From assembly GCA_002731875.1 (NCBI GenBank), contig PCCY01000015.1, positions 1 through 64,000 on the forward strand: a DNA stretch of 64,000 nt, in the 5' to 3' direction. The notes beneath the pieces were generated by a model, which saw nothing but the letters and a program-made list of their open reading frames with translations, searched no databases and was not told the DNA's origin. Source of the DNA: Roseobacter sp. Lineage in GTDB: Bacteria; Pseudomonadota; Alphaproteobacteria; Rhodobacterales; Rhodobacteraceae. Position 1 is the first letter of the stretch. The number at the start of each line of letters is the position of its first letter. Below, piece by piece: positions 62,483-64,000 of the stretch. Position numbers and translations under genes: made by a program.

Positions 62483-63523
62483 ATGAAGAAGAACAAGCTG
62501 GGCCGTACCGATATTGAGGTAACTGATTTCTGTTTGGGGTCGATGACCTGGGGTACGCAGAACACCGCCAAAGAAGGCCACGCACAGATCGAGCGCGCGC
62601 TTGGTGCCGGGATCAACTTTATTGACACGGCAGAGATGTACCCGGTTAATCCGGTCCGCGCCGAAACCATCGGTCGTACCGAAGAAATCATTGGCGAATG
62701 GATCGGGAGTTCGGGGCGGCGCAGCGATTTCGTGCTGGCGACAAAGCATTCCGGGGAAGGGGCACCGGTGCGCGACGGGGCCGGAATTTCATCGGATACC
62801 ATCCGGCCCACGATCGAGGCGTCGCTCAAGCGGCTGCAAACCGATTACATCGACCTCTATCAGTTTCATTGGCCCAACCGGGGCAGCTATATGTTTCGCA
62901 AGAACTGGCAGTTTGATCCGTCCTCGCAGAACCGTGCCGACACCATGGCCCACATGGACGACTGCATGGCGGCCTTGCAAGACGAGGTTACGCGCGGCAC
63001 GATCCGCAGCTTCGGTCTGAGCAACGAAAGCGCGTGGGGCCTGACGCAATGGTCCAATGCGTCCGACCGCAATGACGGACCGCGCCCTGTATCCGTGCAA
63101 AATGAATATTCGCTGTTGGCGCGTCTTGCCGATACAGATGTAGCAGAGGTCTGCCACAACGAAGATATCGGCATGCTGTCGTATTCTCCGTTGGCCGCCG
63201 GTCTGCTGACCGGGAAATATCAAAACGGAGCGGTACCTGACAAATCGCGCATGGCCATCAACGGTGATCTGGGCGGGCGCAAGACCGACCGAGTCTTCAA
63301 GGCGGTGGACGCTTATCTGTCGATTGCGCAAAAGCACGGGCTGGACCCTGTTCATATGGCGATGGCTTGGGCCCGCCAGCGACCTTTCATGACCTCGGTG
63401 ATCTTTGGGGCGACGTCGTTGGATCAGCTCGATGTTGTTCTGGGCGCGTTGGACCTGACCCTGGGCGATGAGATCCTGACCGACATTGATGCCGCGCACA
63501 AAGCGCACCCGATGCCTTACTGA
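62483..63523 (+). CDS. Aldo/keto reductase, Tas-like
   Basis: A 346-residue NADPH-dependent AKR of the Tas/YajO-like type. Catalytic tetrad: Asp and Tyr in [14 protein letters not shown] (near residues 46-59), Lys in LATKHSGEG (near 83) and His in [10 protein letters not shown] (near 128-134). The cofactor end [11 protein letters not shown] and [12 protein letters not shown] are family features. GAGGATTTTCG precedes the ATG. It is followed after 38 bases by the BKACE gene with its own ribosome binding site, so the two are likely co-transcribed. Confidence 0.9.
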   Translation: MKKNKLGRTDIEVTDFCLGSMTWGTQNTAKEGHAQIERALGAGINFIDTAEMYPVNPVRAETIGRTEEIIGEWIGSSGRRSDFVLATKHSGEGAPVRDGAGISSDTIRPTIEASLKRLQTDYIDLYQFHWPNRGSYMFRKNWQFDPSSQNRADTMAHMDDCMAALQDEVTRGTIRSFGLSNESAWGLTQWSNASDRNDGPRPVSVQNEYSLLARLADTDVAEVCHNEDIGMLSYSPLAAGLLTGKYQNGAVPDKSRMAINGDLGGRKTDRVFKAVDAYLSIAQKHGLDPVHMAMAWARQRPFMTSVIFGATSLDQLDVVLGALDLTLGDEILTDIDAAHKAHPMPY

Positions 63524-63561
63524 AAGCCCTGACTGACCCTCGAAAAGCAAGGAGCCTTAAA

Positions 63562-64000
63562 ATGCCACTGACGATGAACAAAGACGTGTTTATTACCTGC
63601 GCCGTTACCGGATCGGGCGGCAGTCAGGACCGAAGCCACCATGTGCCGCGCTCGCCTGCGCAGATCGCCGAAAGCGCCATTGCCGCGGCGAAAGCAGGGG
63701 CGGCGGTCGTGCATTGCCACGTGCGCGATCCCGAAACGGGCGCGCCAAGCCGACGTCTGGATCTGTACCGCGAGGTGACGGAACGTATCCGCGAGGCCGA
63801 AGTTGACGTGATCTTGAACCTGACGGCGGGAATGGGCGGTGACATCATCTTTGGGCCCACCGAAAACCCGATGCCCCCGGTGGATGGGACCGATATGATC
63901 GGTGCATCGGAACGGGTGCAGCACATCAAGGAATGCCTGCCCGAGATCTGCACGCTTGACTGTGGCACGATGAACTTTGCCGAAGCCGATTATGTCATGA
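63562..64000 (+). CDS. Beta-keto acid cleavage enzyme (BKACE, DUF849), truncated by window end
   Basis: The frame runs off the end of the window, so only the first 146 residues are present (family length is about 300). The start ATG 63562 follows AAGGAGCCTTAA. The sequence has [17 protein letters not shown] near residue 15, the zinc-site [12 protein letters not shown] near 51-62 and [10 protein letters not shown] near 85, matching BKACE enzymes, which cleave a beta-keto acid with acetyl-CoA. Members act on 3-keto-5-aminohexanoate or dehydrocarnitine; carnitine use is known for relatives in this order, but the missing C-terminus and downstream genes prevent a choice. Confidence 0.88.
   Translation, partial: MPLTMNKDVFITCAVTGSGGSQDRSHHVPRSPAQIAESAIAAAKAGAAVVHCHVRDPETGAPSRRLDLYREVTERIREAEVDVILNLTAGMGGDIIFGPTENPMPPVDGTDMIGASERVQHIKECLPEICTLDCGTMNFAEADYVM

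Overview
This is a gene-dense chromosomal window of roughly 60% GC from a marine alphaproteobacterium of the order Rhodobacterales (Roseobacter group). I base this on the gene order ihfB-lapA-trpF after rpsA, a pcm-like gene followed by tolC and a PopZ-like gene, metF divergent from metR, putA divergent from an Lrp-type putR, and an intergenic repeat of the kind I remember from roseobacters. I see no phage, insertion sequence, CRISPR array or secondary-metabolite cluster. Two tRNA genes are present (Cys-GCA and Leu-TAA) and neither carries an integrase. Genus-level assignment is not possible from the sequence alone.

Layout. 0-3.3 kb: rpsA, ihfB, lapA and trpF. 3.3-6.4 kb (minus): a translationally coupled capsule/Kdo operon kpsT-kpsE-kdsA with no permease gene beside it. 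6.7-9.5 kb: a uracil-DNA-glycosylase-like protein, an SseB-like protein and a GlcD-type FAD dehydrogenase. 9.6-11.3 kb (minus): mtnP and apt, which salvage methylthioadenosine and adenine. 11.4-15.2 kb: SulP transporter, flavin reductase, GNAT and EcsC-like protein. 15.1-17.6 kb (minus): modABC molybdate importer. 17.7-22.7 kb: Nudix, DUF1178, lysC and ptsP. 23.1-26.2 kb: iron alcohol dehydrogenase, thioesterase, a divergent glutamate 5-kinase and tRNA-Cys. 26.6-31.3 kb: pcm-like, tolC, popZ-like, a small conserved protein (minus) and efp. 31.6-35.7 kb: amidohydrolase coupled to a CobW-type GTPase, YgfZ-like protein (minus) and a glycosyltransferase. 35.7-44.3 kb: MsbA-like ABC exporter, two PLP aminotransferases, a crotonase and valS. 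44.5-47.4 kb: an orphan CoxL-type molybdoenzyme large subunit and a PaaI thioesterase. 47.4-49.3 kb: metF/metR. 49.3-50.3 kb: an Xre/RES toxin-antitoxin pair. 50.6-54.5 kb: CurA-like reductase, inositol monophosphatase, GFA protein, rhomboid protease and a racemase-like protein. 54.5-58.5 kb: putA/putR. 58.5-64 kb: secreted TPR-like protein, tRNA-Leu, metG, MFS transporter, aldo-keto reductase and a truncated BKACE gene running off the end.

How the genes work together. Most are core functions: translation (rpsA, efp, valS, metG, two tRNAs), one-carbon and methionine metabolism (metF, metR, mtnP), amino-acid metabolism (lysC, trpF, proB-like, putA) and envelope export (kpsTE, tolC, the MsbA-like exporter). 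The molybdate importer could serve the CoxL-type enzyme. The CobW GTPase probably supplies metal to its overlapping amidohydrolase.

I did not find a clearly new multi-gene system. The points most worth following up are the long PopZ-like polar organiser, an internal translation start in lysC, the orphan CoxL homologue, the amidohydrolase/CobW pair, candidate operators at three regulator loci, and a 33-bp repeat family with one inverted pair. All calls come from reading the sequence and translations by eye. No database search was run.
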